From contig JAOPKE010000005.1 of assembly GCA_025517465.1 (NCBI GenBank), positions 360,687-424,686 of the forward strand: a stretch of DNA of 64,000 nucleotides, given 5' to 3'. The position numbers and the translations under genes were made by a program. Numbering within the stretch: position 1 is the stretch's first letter; every line of letters starts with the position of its first letter. Below are positions 24,902 through 33,586 of this stretch, piece after piece. Source of the DNA: Halobacteria archaeon HArc-gm2 (GTDB taxonomy: Archaea; Halobacteriota; Halobacteria; Halobacteriales; Haloarculaceae). The notes below the pieces were generated by a model that saw only the letters and a list, made by a program, of their open reading frames with translations, did no database searches and was not told the origin of the DNA.

Positions 24902-25360
24902 ATGGCGACGACGGACGAAGTCGGACTGGCTGAACGGCTCGAAGACGCGTTCTGGTCGCGACACTCGAATCCGAAGAGCGGCTGGTCGCGGACGCTCACT
25001 GGACCGCTGCTCATCCTCGCGCTCTACCGGCGGAGCTGGCGACTGTTCGTCTTCGCCGTGGCGTTCACGGCCCTTAATCCGGTACTGTTCGGCCGCCCCG
25101 ACCCGGAGGCCGAGAGCTGGATGAAACGCGCCGTGGAGGCCGAGCGGTGGTGGCTCGCGGAGGGGAACGCGACGATGAGCCTCGGCTGGCCCAACGTACT
25201 CAACGTCGCCAACGTCCCGACGTTCTGCTACGCGCTGCTGGCCGCCTATCGCCGACGGCCGGTCCGGGCGACGGTCGCGCTGGCGGCGTCGATGGGGCTG
25301 AAGTTCGGGTGGATAGAACTGATCGCGCGCCAGTACGACGGTGCGGCGGAGTCGGTCTAG
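24902..25360 (+). CDS. Membrane protein, DUF6653-like
   Basis: 152 residues from the ATG at 24902 (MATTDEVGLAERLEDAFW). Features are the SRHSNPKSGWSRTLTGPLL motif near 20-38 and three or four hydrophobic segments (FVFAVAFTALNPVLF, NVPTFCYALLAAY, ATVALAASMGLKFGWIELI). The HxNPxSxWxR pattern near the N-terminus recalls a small conserved haloarchaeal/bacterial membrane family; function unknown. An upstream in-frame extension overlaps the divergent HhH gene and is rejected. Confidence 0.7.
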   Translation: MATTDEVGLAERLEDAFWSRHSNPKSGWSRTLTGPLLILALYRRSWRLFVFAVAFTALNPVLFGRPDPEAESWMKRAVEAERWWLAEGNATMSLGWPNVLNVANVPTFCYALLAAYRRRPVRATVALAASMGLKFGWIELIARQYDGAAESV

Positions 25361-25367
25361 ACGGACG

Positions 25368-26279
25368 TCACTGCATCGCCTTGACCCAGCCGGGCACCGA
25401 CGCCATCCCCTGCTTGTCCGCCCAGCCGTTCTCGCGGAGGTACGTCTCCAGGTCGGTGAAGGCGAAGCCGAAACGGTCCTCGAGGGCGTCGACGTCCGCG
25501 TCGTAGCCGACCTCGTTGAACCACTCGCACATGACGGTGAACTCCTCGCCGAAGGAGTCGTAGGCGTCGTCGATGGGGACGTGGACCGCCTCGACGTCGA
25601 CGCCGGTGACGTCGGAGAGCACGTCGGCCGTCTCGTCCAGTGTCAGATCGTCGCCGGCCAGTTCGACCCGCTCGCCGACGAATTCGTCGAGGTTCGCGAA
25701 GGCGACTGCGGCGGCGTGGCCGACGTCGTCGACGCCGACCATCTGCAGGGAGACGCCCTCGGCGAGCGGGAGCGCAACCTGACCGTCCTCGACGATGTCC
25801 TCCGCGAACGCCTCGAAGTTCTCGAAGAAGAAGACGGGCTGGAGCACGGTCAGTGGCAGGTCCAGGTCCTGGGCGTACTGCTCGATGTCCCAGGCCGAGT
25901 CGAAGTGGGGGACGCCGGTGTCGCGCTCGTGGCTCCCGACGCCGCTGAAGACGAACTGGTCGACGCCCTCCTCGGCGGCGACGTCGGCGAGGTTCTGTCC
26001 CTGCTTGACCTGCGTGTCGTACCCCTGTGTCCAGAAGTTGGTGACGGCGAACACCGCGTCCGCGTCGGCGACGTGGGCCCGGACGGAGTCCGGGTCGTCG
26101 AGGTCGCCCTCGACCATCGTCACGCCGCGGTCTTCGAGCACCGCAGCGGCGTCGCTGCCCGCGTCCCTGGTCAAACCGCGGACGTCGAAGGACTGCTCGG
26201 CCGCGAGCAGGTGGTCGACGACCGCACCGCCCTGATTCCCCGTCGCACCGGTGACGAGAATTCGCTGGGTGTCTGTCAT
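25368..26279 (-). CDS. NmrA-like NAD(P)-binding protein
   Basis: 303 residues. The N-terminal Rossmann motif is VTGATGNQGGAVVDHLL (about 9-25), followed by VEGDLDDPDSV and the NmrA-typical FVFSGVGSHERDTGVPHFDSAW region where SDR catalytic residues are replaced. Such atypical SDR proteins sense the NAD(P) redox state or reduce unknown substrates. The gene is convergent with the DUF6653-like gene (seven bases apart). No partner is suggested by context. Confidence 0.88.
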   Translation of the reverse strand: MTDTQRILVTGATGNQGGAVVDHLLAAEQSFDVRGLTRDAGSDAAAVLEDRGVTMVEGDLDDPDSVRAHVADADAVFAVTNFWTQGYDTQVKQGQNLADVAAEEGVDQFVFSGVGSHERDTGVPHFDSAWDIEQYAQDLDLPLTVLQPVFFFENFEAFAEDIVEDGQVALPLAEGVSLQMVGVDDVGHAAAVAFANLDEFVGERVELAGDDLTLDETADVLSDVTGVDVEAVHVPIDDAYDSFGEEFTVMCEWFNEVGYDADVDALEDRFGFAFTDLETYLRENGWADKQGMASVPGWVKAMQ

Positions 26280-26495
26280 CGACTGCTACTCCGGCGCCCC
26301 CGTATGTGTCTTTTCTGCTACACGAATGTGACCACGTGACGTCGATGTCACTGGCCCCCGGTCCGCAGTCGCCGACGGCCGAGAGTATCGCGGGTTTAGG
26401 CACGTGCTAGACCCCGGTTCGGCGCCGTCGGTGTTCCTGCGATCGATCCGACAGTAGCCATGGCCTTCATTAGCGTACCCCGAAAACCCGAAGCC

Positions 26496-27689
26496 ATGGA
26501 AGACGTCGAGATCACGGACGTGCAGGCGACGCAAGTCGACGCTGACTGGTCGTGGACGTTCGTCCGCGTGTACACGGACGCGGGCGTGACGGGCACGGGC
26601 GAGGCCTACTGGGGCGGCGGCGTCGGCGACATCGTCGAGGGCGAGTGCCGCGACCGCCTGCTCGGCGAGGACCCGCGCGACATCGGGCCGCTGGTCCACG
26701 AACTGTTCGAGTACACCTCGGCGACCGGGTCACTGGCCGGGACGACGGTGTCGGCCATCGCCGGCATCGACGTCGCGCTCCACGACCTGGCCGGCAAGCT
26801 GGAGGAGCAACCGGCCTACCAGCTGCTCGGCGGGAAGTTCCGCGACGCGCCGCGGGTGTACGTCGACTGTCACGCCGGCGCCCACCTCGGCGGCGCCCAC
26901 GACCCGGCGGACCGGGACGCCCACGACGTCGACATCTACGCGCCCGAGAGCTACGCCGACGCCGCCGAGGTGGTCGTCGACGAGGGGTTCGACGCGATCA
27001 AGTTCGACCTCGACGCCAGCAAACGTTACGAGAAGGACCGGCACAACCGCCACCTCAACGCCGAGGCCATCGACTACAAGGCCAGCGTCGTCGAGGCCGT
27101 CACCGAGCGCGTCGGCCACGACGCCGACGTCGCCTTCGACTGCCACTGGAACTACGCCGGCGAGAGCGCGACCAAACTGGCCCAGGCCGTCGAGGACTAC
27201 GACGTCTGGTGGCTCGAGGACGTCGTCCCGCCGGAGAACCTCGACGTCCAGCGCGAGGTCACCCGGGCGTCGGAGACGTCCATCTGTGCCGGCGAGAACC
27301 TCTACCGCACCCACGGCGTCCGCCAGCTCATCGAGGAGCAGGCCGTCGACGTCCTCCAGCCGGACATGCCCAAGTTCGGCGGGATGTTCGAGACGGCGCG
27401 CGCGGCGTGGAGCGCCTCGGACTACTACATCCCCGTCGCGCTCCACAACGTCTCCTCGCCGCTCGGAACGGTCGCCAGCGCCCACGTCGGCGCCGCCATC
27501 CCGAACTTCCTCGCCCTGGAGTGGCACGGCCGTGACGACCCGGACTGGCCCGAGTTCGTCGAGGAGGACTCGGTCATCGAGGACGGTGGCATCCCGCTGT
27601 CCGACGACCCCGGCCTCGGCGTGACGCTGGATCTGGACACCGTCGCCGAGTTCGTGGCCGACGGCGAGACGGTACTGGACGAGGAGTGA
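26496..27689 (+). CDS. Enolase superfamily sugar-acid dehydratase (gluconate dehydratase-like)
   Basis: 397 residues. Mandelate racemase/muconate lactonizing enzyme fold. The N-terminal cap is EITDVQATQVDADWSWTFVRV; barrel residues seen are IKFDLD (Lys), the metal ligands in FDCHWNY, WLEDV and CAGENL, and a late HNVSSP (His). Family members in haloarchaea dehydrate gluconate, galactonate or pentonates in semi-phosphorylated Entner-Doudoroff or pentose pathways; the specific acid cannot be fixed. An ATG at 26460 is possible, but a TATA-like TTCATTA lies about 28 bases before 26496, and the family start fits the latter. Confidence 0.85.
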   Translation: MEDVEITDVQATQVDADWSWTFVRVYTDAGVTGTGEAYWGGGVGDIVEGECRDRLLGEDPRDIGPLVHELFEYTSATGSLAGTTVSAIAGIDVALHDLAGKLEEQPAYQLLGGKFRDAPRVYVDCHAGAHLGGAHDPADRDAHDVDIYAPESYADAAEVVVDEGFDAIKFDLDASKRYEKDRHNRHLNAEAIDYKASVVEAVTERVGHDADVAFDCHWNYAGESATKLAQAVEDYDVWWLEDVVPPENLDVQREVTRASETSICAGENLYRTHGVRQLIEEQAVDVLQPDMPKFGGMFETARAAWSASDYYIPVALHNVSSPLGTVASAHVGAAIPNFLALEWHGRDDPDWPEFVEEDSVIEDGGIPLSDDPGLGVTLDLDTVAEFVADGETVLDEE

Positions 27690-27732
27690 AAGAACAGGCT
27701 ACGGGGGAGGAGGGAGTGTCGTCCGTCCCGGC

Positions 27733-28065
27733 TCACTCCGAGCCGTGGACGGCCGCCAGGATCGCGCGCTCGGCGACGGCGTCGTCGAGTTCGGTCACGT
27801 GTGTCTCGGCGTCGTAGGTGATCACGTCGGTCTCGGCGAGCCGTGGGAGGTGGTTGTGGACGAGTGCCGTGCGGACGTCACTGGCCGCCGCTGAGTCGTC
27901 TCTGTCGGTTATCAGGGTGACGAGGTCGTCGAGCGTCGCCGGTTCTCCCCACTCCAGGCGCTGAATGATCGCCCGCCGATAGCGATGTGCGAGCGCGTCG
28001 AACACCTCGTCGAGCTCCTCCGCGGAGTGAGGGCGAGCGACGACAGTAGTGTCGTCAGCGGTCAT
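27733..28065 (-). CDS. Winged-helix regulator (DUF7344-like, single domain)
   Basis: 110 residues: DALAHRYRRAIIQRLEWGEPATLDDLV followed by VRTALVHNHLPRLAETDVITYD, the helix-turn-helix and LPxLxxxxVI pattern of haloarchaeal DUF7344 proteins, comparable to each half of the protein at 22979-23659. A TATA-like AGTTTACT lies about 28 bases before the ATG on this strand. Divergent from the phosphate transporter; it might regulate that gene, but this is inference from position. Confidence 0.75.
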   Translation of the reverse strand: MTADDTTVVARPHSAEELDEVFDALAHRYRRAIIQRLEWGEPATLDDLVTLITDRDDSAAASDVRTALVHNHLPRLAETDVITYDAETHVTELDDAVAERAILAAVHGSE

Positions 28066-28319
28066 CGATCACCACCTGGTAGATTACGCAGTGCATAGTA
28101 AACTAAAGGAACAACCGTGTAAAAACAACGCGGCCTAATTGGATAGGGAAGCCCGGGCAGGTGGCGTCGCCAGGCTGCGGGTACCGGGGGACTTCGACGA
28201 CGGCCGGACCGAACGATTATCGCGGGCGTCCAGGGCGTGATCTGAACCGGCAGGAGACGGCCAGGTGCGTCAATACTTTCCACGTTCGGGGCGACGGTAC
28301 CGACGATGAGCGAAATCAG

Positions 28320-29564
28320 GTGTCGCGTTCCCGGATCCCGGGGACGGAATCACTGACCGTGGCAGACGCTATCTTCTGGGGCCTCGTTGCCCTCGCGACG
28401 GTCACCGGCCTGGTCACCGCGTGGGCCCTCGGTGCCAACAGTAACTCGCCGCCGTTCGCACCCGCCATCGGCGCCAACGCCATCTCGACGATGCGGGCGG
28501 CGTTCCTCATCGGGATCCTCGCGGCGCTCGGCGCGCTCACCCAGGGCGGTGCCATCTCGGAAACCGTCGGCGCCGGCCTGATCGACGGCGTCGCCATCAC
28601 CTCGCTGGCTGCGACAGCGGGGCTGTTGACCGCGACGCTGTTCATGGGGTTCGGCGTCTACACCGGCTATCCGGTGCCTGCGGCGTTCGCGACGACGGGG
28701 GCGATGGTCGGCGTCGGCCTCTCGCTCGGCGGCGACCCTACTTTCGACACCTATCGGCGTATCGCGACGTTCTGGGTCCTCGTCCCGCCCGTCTCCGGTG
28801 GTCTCGCGTACCTGACGGCGACCGTGCTCCGGCGCGACGACATCCCGGAGACGGTGGGCGTTCCGCTGCTGGCCGCCCTCGTCGGCGGGATTATCGCCAA
28901 CGTCCAGCTCGGCGTCATCCCGTCCCCGCCCGGTCAGGCACAGAACTCCATCGCCGGATTCGTCGCCGGATTCGTCGAGGCGCCGACCGTCGTCGGCCTC
29001 GACGTCGTCGCCGTCCTCGTCACGCTGGCTGCCGCCGCCGTGAGCTTCCAGTTCATCCGCCGACGGACACAGCAGTCCGTCGACCAGGGCGTCCGGACCT
29101 TCCTCGTCGTCCTCGGGAGCGTCGTCGCCTTCTCCAGCGGCGGGAGCCAGGTCGGGCTGGCGACCGGGCCGCTGGAGAACCTCTACACCGCCGAACTGGG
29201 CCTCCCGGGAATCGTCCTCCTGGCGCTGGGTGCGGCGGGCATCCTCGGCGGCGCGTGGATGGGCGCCCCGCGACTCCTGCAGGCCACGTCCCGCGAGTAC
29301 GCCCAGCTCGGCATCCGGCGGTCCATCGCCGCGCTCGTGCCGGGGTTCGTCATCGCCCAGGCGGCCATCTCGCTCGGCATCCCCATCTCGTTCAACAACA
29401 TCATCATCTCCGGCGTCATCGGCGGCGGTCTCGCCGGCGGGTCGGCCGGCGTCTCCCGCCGGAAAATCGGCGTCACCCTGGCGTTCTGGGTGATCACGCT
29501 CGTCAGTTCGATCCTCGTCGGCTTCGGCCTCTACCGGGCGCTGGCCTTCGTCCTGGGTGGATGA
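28320..29564 (+). CDS. Inorganic phosphate transporter, Pit/PHO4 family
   Basis: About 414 residues with some ten hydrophobic segments. The N-terminal family signature PFAPAIGANAISTMRAAFLIG and its C-terminal echo PISFNNIIISGVIGGGLAGG are the two repeated PHO4 half-motifs. It imports phosphate, usually as a metal complex coupled to H+ or Na+. The GTG at 28320 is the most likely start because it precedes the first membrane segment closely; upstream sequence in frame is basic and not conserved-looking. A TATA-like CAATACTTT is near 28270. The neighbouring Usp gene at 29619 is convergent. Confidence 0.9.
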   Translation: MSRSRIPGTESLTVADAIFWGLVALATVTGLVTAWALGANSNSPPFAPAIGANAISTMRAAFLIGILAALGALTQGGAISETVGAGLIDGVAITSLAATAGLLTATLFMGFGVYTGYPVPAAFATTGAMVGVGLSLGGDPTFDTYRRIATFWVLVPPVSGGLAYLTATVLRRDDIPETVGVPLLAALVGGIIANVQLGVIPSPPGQAQNSIAGFVAGFVEAPTVVGLDVVAVLVTLAAAAVSFQFIRRRTQQSVDQGVRTFLVVLGSVVAFSSGGSQVGLATGPLENLYTAELGLPGIVLLALGAAGILGGAWMGAPRLLQATSREYAQLGIRRSIAALVPGFVIAQAAISLGIPISFNNIIISGVIGGGLAGGSAGVSRRKIGVTLAFWVITLVSSILVGFGLYRALAFVLGG

Positions 29565-29618
29565 CGAAATCGGCCCGGGGTGGCCACAGGAGAGAACCGC
29601 CCCGGATCTCGGTGACCG

Positions 29619-30047
29619 TCACCGCACCACGGTGACGGTGACCGGCGTCTCGCCGACCACCTTCGTCGCCACGGTCCCGAGCAGTCGGCGGGCCACGGCG
29701 TTTCGCTCGCCGCCGTGGCCACCCATGACGACCTGGTCGACGTCGGTGGCCGCGACGTAGTCGACGATGGTCTCGGCGGGCGCCCCCGTCTCGACCACCA
29801 CGTCGACGTCCCGCTCGCTCGGTTCGTCGTCGCCGACGCGCTCGAGGATGGATTCGGCGCGATCGCGCGCCTCGTCCAGTCTGTCCCCCTCCGGGGGCAG
29901 TGCGCCGCTCTCGCTCATCGACGCGTCGACCGGACTGACGACGTTGAGAACGGTCACTGGGCAGTCGAACACGTCGAGCGCGTACTCGAGGGCGTCCTCT
30001 GCCAACGGAGACCCGTCCAGCGGGACGAGGACGTGCGAGGGTTGCAT
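29619..30047 (-). CDS. Universal stress protein family
   Basis: 142 residues. N-terminal HVLVPLDGSPLAEDALEYAL and C-terminal MGGHGGERNAVARRLLGTVATKVV give the Usp fold with the G-2x-G-9x-G-T nucleotide motif, ending TPVTVTVV. Cytoplasmic. Placed next to, and convergent with, the phosphate transporter; transporter-Usp pairs are common in haloarchaea, so it may modulate the transporter, but that is inference. Confidence 0.9.
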   Translation of the reverse strand: MQPSHVLVPLDGSPLAEDALEYALDVFDCPVTVLNVVSPVDASMSESGALPPEGDRLDEARDRAESILERVGDDEPSERDVDVVVETGAPAETIVDYVAATDVDQVVMGGHGGERNAVARRLLGTVATKVVGETPVTVTVVR

Positions 30048-30337
30048 GTGTCACCCTCCCGTGGCCAGCGCCAAAAGGTGGCTGGTGGATCGGCCGGCGT
30101 CTCCCGCCGCGAGCGAGGCGTCGCCGCGCCGTGTGGAGGCGCCCGCTCGACAGTCGATTCCCGCGGGCCCGTGCATCCGCGGTGAGTTCGCGAGGGACCC
30201 GGCGCCCGAACGAGACGGCCACGCTGATGGGGGCTGATAGCGCCGTTCTGCGTCGAATTCGCCGGTTTCCGGGCCGGACACGAACTGTGTAGCGTCGGTG
30301 TTTATGCCGGTAGCCGGGAGTGAGACGACCACATCGA

Positions 30338-31609
30338 ATGAATGGAATGCGATCCGGGTCGGCCGGCGACGAGGACGCCGAGAGATACAGCAGGCGACGG
30401 GTGCTCGCGAGCGGCCTCGGCGGCGTTGCCGCGAGTCTCGCAGGGTGTTCCGAGCGGCTCTCCAGTGTGGGTGCGGGGGCAGACGACGAGACGGACGGCC
30501 TCTGGGAGGAGTGGTCCTTCGAGGACCCGCCGGAACTCGACGGGTGGCCGTCCAGACAGTACGACGGGAGGAATCTCGGCTGGAAGCCGAACACCACGGG
30601 ACCGACCGAAGACGTCGACACCGCCTGGTCGTTCGACCCCGGGAGCGACGGCCGGTTCGGGTCGAGCCCGGTGGTCGCGGACGGCAGGGTGTTCGCCGGA
30701 CACGAGGACGGGTTTCTCTACGCCGTCGACGCGGCGAGCGGCGACGAACTGTGGGCCGCCGACACCGGGGGCGAGATCCGGTGGAACAGCGCGACGGTGG
30801 CTAACGGGACCGTCTTCGTCGGGTCCGCCGGCAAGCGCTTCTGGGCGTTCGACGCCGCGTCCGGCGCGACGCGCTGGTCACACGAGGCTCGCTGGGGAAT
30901 CCACAGCACGCCGGTCGTCGACGGCGGGCGGGTCTTCTACGCCGACGACGACGGGTACGTCTACGCGCTCGACGCGGTGACGGGCGAACTGATCTGGGAG
31001 ATAGAACGGTCCTTCGGCACGCGAGTCCAGAGCGGCCTCGCGGTCGCGGACGGGACGCTGTTCGTGATGGCGGGACTCCTCACCGCGATGGACGCGGCCA
31101 CCGGCGAGGTGCTGTGGACCGGCGACGACGGGGCGAACAACTTCCCGAACGGAACGCCGACCGTGGCGGACGGCTTCGTCTTCGGCGAGTTCGGCCAGTA
31201 TCTCGGCGTGGCGAACACCGACGGGGAGAGTCTCGGCGGTGCATTCCGGTTCGGCGGGACTGGCTGGGGATCGCCCGCGCTCGCCAGAGACAAGATCTTC
31301 GTCGGACACACCGGCGGCGAGAGCCACCCCACGGTCCGGGCACTGACGCTCCGGAAGTCGGCGGTGACGACGAAGTGGGAAGTCGCCTGGGAGGTGACGA
31401 CGTCCCGGGGCTGTTACGGGAGCCCGGTCGTCGTCGACAGAACGGTGTACGTCGGCGCGAGCGACCAGTTGCTCGCCGTCGACGCCGAAAGCGGTGAACG
31501 TCAGTGGACCATGGCGATGGAGATCCCCGACAACACCGCGCCCGCCGTCGTCGACGGGACGCTGTTCGCGGGGAGTGACCGACTCTACGCCATCGATGAG
31601 GGGGCCTGA
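30338..31609 (+). CDS. Tat lipoprotein with PQQ-like beta-propeller (first gene of exported operon)
   Basis: 423 residues. The N-terminus has a twin-arginine motif (YSRRRVLASGLGG) and an archaeal lipobox LAGC, so the mature protein should be a membrane-anchored lipoprotein outside the cell. The rest is a propeller of repeated blades (AVDAASGDELW, AFDAASGATRW, ALDAVTGELIW, AMDAATGEVLW, AVDAESGERQW). Starts at 30320 (GTG), 30338 or 30347 are possible; a TATA-like GTTTAT at about 30299-30304 favours the latter two. The stop abuts the ATG of the next gene with no gap, marking an operon. Confidence 0.85.
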   Translation: MNGMRSGSAGDEDAERYSRRRVLASGLGGVAASLAGCSERLSSVGAGADDETDGLWEEWSFEDPPELDGWPSRQYDGRNLGWKPNTTGPTEDVDTAWSFDPGSDGRFGSSPVVADGRVFAGHEDGFLYAVDAASGDELWAADTGGEIRWNSATVANGTVFVGSAGKRFWAFDAASGATRWSHEARWGIHSTPVVDGGRVFYADDDGYVYALDAVTGELIWEIERSFGTRVQSGLAVADGTLFVMAGLLTAMDAATGEVLWTGDDGANNFPNGTPTVADGFVFGEFGQYLGVANTDGESLGGAFRFGGTGWGSPALARDKIFVGHTGGESHPTVRALTLRKSAVTTKWEVAWEVTTSRGCYGSPVVVDRTVYVGASDQLLAVDAESGERQWTMAMEIPDNTAPAVVDGTLFAGSDRLYAIDEGA

Positions 31610-33586
31610 ATGCGAGAGAACGGCTCCGCGGAGCGCTGTCAGCGGGTCCTCGCTCCCTGCTGGGCGCTGTTGCTGATCACCTCGGCGATATCACTGGCCG
31701 GGGCAGGTGCCGGAGCGGCGGCCCGACCACAGGAGGTGGCGGACGAGACCGGCGTCGAGCCGGGCTTCGGCGCCGTCGCAGTCGACGCGGCGGCGGCCTC
31801 GAACCGCACGGTCGACGGCGCCTGCGTCTGGGAGAACACCGCCCAGGGCGACTACCGCACGCACTTCGACGTGTCCTGTCCGACCTCGACGCGCCAGAGC
31901 GGGACGGTCCACTTCGACATGCAGGGCGGCTGGGCGTACGTCGTCGTCGTCGAACTGCCGACCGGCGTCGACAACGCGACGGCCCGCGTCTCCCTGACCG
32001 GCGACGGCCAGACCCGAATGGAATCGCCGCAGACCCCCGAAATCGTGGGCGATCCGGAACTGCGCGAGGCGGTGGCGGACCACCTCAACCGCTCGTCCGT
32101 CGAGACGACGCCGATCCCCGACGAGGGCGGCGGGCAGGCCGAAGCCATCACGACGCATCGCGGCGAGGCCATCCTTCGCCCGGTCGAAGTGTCCGGCCAG
32201 AAAGACGGCCGACCGCGCGCCTTCCGCGCCCAGTCCGAGGACTTCTGGAACGCGGAACTCGACCTGGGTCGCCGGGACGTCGCCGTCGTCGGTGAAGGGT
32301 ACACGAACGCGGGGGCCGGTGGCGGCGACGACAGCGTTCTGGTGTATCCGAAGAAGTCGATGACGGCGACCTTCGAGCTGGAGCCGGGCGTGTACGACTT
32401 CGAAGTCCGGGCGTACAGACCGCGCGTCCTGTCGACGAATCGGTACGCGGACGCCGTCCAGGAGAAGTGGCACCCGGTCGACGACGTCGAGGTGTCGTCG
32501 GGCTCGTTCTCCGTCGGGGTCGGGGACTGCACGCCGCGCTTCGCCGCCCAGCCGAAGCTCGAAGAGCTCTCGGTCCGATCCGACGAGGCCGGCGCTGACG
32601 TGGAACGGACCCAGCGGGAGCACCGACAGCGTGGGAGTGGCGGCGGCGGTGGAAGCGCAGCCAGTCGCGCGGCCGCGGCGGCGCGAGCCAGGGGCGCGGA
32701 CGCGAGTGGGTCCACCGGCGGCCCGATGACCGCCGGCCTCCCGAACGTGAGCCTGAAACGGGCGTACGAAGGGCCGACCGACGACCCGAACGACCGCCAG
32801 CCGGACGTCGAGCAAAAGCGCGAGGATTCGGCGGCACTGAACCCGCTGGCCCGGACGAAACGCGCCCTCGAAGACCGCGTGACGGCGAGCCAGCGGCTGG
32901 CCGGCGGGAGTGCCCCCGCCGGCGACGGCCTGGACTCGGTCGAGCGCGAGTACGCGGCGACGATGAGCGAAGTCCGTCGGTGCCACGGCGGTGGCTACGT
33001 GACAGTCCCGCCGTCGACGGACGACGACGAAGCGACGTACGCCGCCGACATCGACGGACGGACGGCGACACAGGCGGTGGCCGCGGCCCTGCGCGAGCGC
33101 GGCCTCGAACCGCCACAGGGGAGCGGTCTGACGATGGAGGACTACGTCTGGACCAGAGTGACCCAGGGATCGCGGGGCCAGACCGTCACGGGCACGCGCG
33201 AGGCGTACGTCCGCGTCGGCCCGGACGGGAACGTCCTGCCCAATCCCCAGACGCTCGCCAGACAGCGAGCGCTCGGCGACGTCGAGGCCGAGACCCTCGA
33301 AGGCGCTTCGCACGTGCTGAACGTGGAGATGTACCGCTATCCCGACGGGCAGCACGACGCAACGGTCCGGTTCGTCGAGGTCGAGACGGGGCTCATTCAG
33401 AACCAGCGCCAGGGCGCGGGGGCGACCGGCGACGCCGGCCTCGCCGAGGCCGTCGACGATGGCCTCGACCAACTACAGGTCGACCTGGCCGAACCGACGG
33501 ACGGCCGGAGCACCGGGAAGACGATCGGACTGTCCGACGGCGAGGGAAGCGGCAGCGGCGGCTCGAACGGAGGTGGTGGCTCGTGA
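31610..33586 (+). CDS. Large secreted protein of unknown family (second gene of exported operon)
   Basis: 658 residues with a Sec-type signal (APCWALLLITSAISLAGAGA, ending AAARPQ near 40). The N-terminal third is beta-rich with cysteines at about 72 and 90. A central glycine/serine and alanine/arginine linker lies near 340-365 (RGSGGGGGSAAS). The C-terminal third contains CHGGGYVTVPP and YRYPDGQHDATVRFVEVE, and the end is a glycine/serine tail. No known domain is recognised. Start ATG directly follows the upstream stop; its end overlaps the next start by four bases (GTGA). It probably works with the two propeller proteins encoded on either side. Confidence 0.8.
   Translation: MRENGSAERCQRVLAPCWALLLITSAISLAGAGAGAAARPQEVADETGVEPGFGAVAVDAAAASNRTVDGACVWENTAQGDYRTHFDVSCPTSTRQSGTVHFDMQGGWAYVVVVELPTGVDNATARVSLTGDGQTRMESPQTPEIVGDPELREAVADHLNRSSVETTPIPDEGGGQAEAITTHRGEAILRPVEVSGQKDGRPRAFRAQSEDFWNAELDLGRRDVAVVGEGYTNAGAGGGDDSVLVYPKKSMTATFELEPGVYDFEVRAYRPRVLSTNRYADAVQEKWHPVDDVEVSSGSFSVGVGDCTPRFAAQPKLEELSVRSDEAGADVERTQREHRQRGSGGGGGSAASRAAAAARARGADASGSTGGPMTAGLPNVSLKRAYEGPTDDPNDRQPDVEQKREDSAALNPLARTKRALEDRVTASQRLAGGSAPAGDGLDSVEREYAATMSEVRRCHGGGYVTVPPSTDDDEATYAADIDGRTATQAVAAALRERGLEPPQGSGLTMEDYVWTRVTQGSRGQTVTGTREAYVRVGPDGNVLPNPQTLARQRALGDVEAETLEGASHVLNVEMYRYPDGQHDATVRFVEVETGLIQNQRQGAGATGDAGLAEAVDDGLDQLQVDLAEPTDGRSTGKTIGLSDGEGSGSGGSNGGGGS

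Noticed and set aside
28062..28283. 73-codon minus ORF overlapping the start of the winged-helix gene by four bases
   Set aside because: The overlap looks operon-like, but the product is Arg/Pro-rich with no acidic bias and it covers the promoter of the winged-helix gene and part of the Pit gene upstream region.
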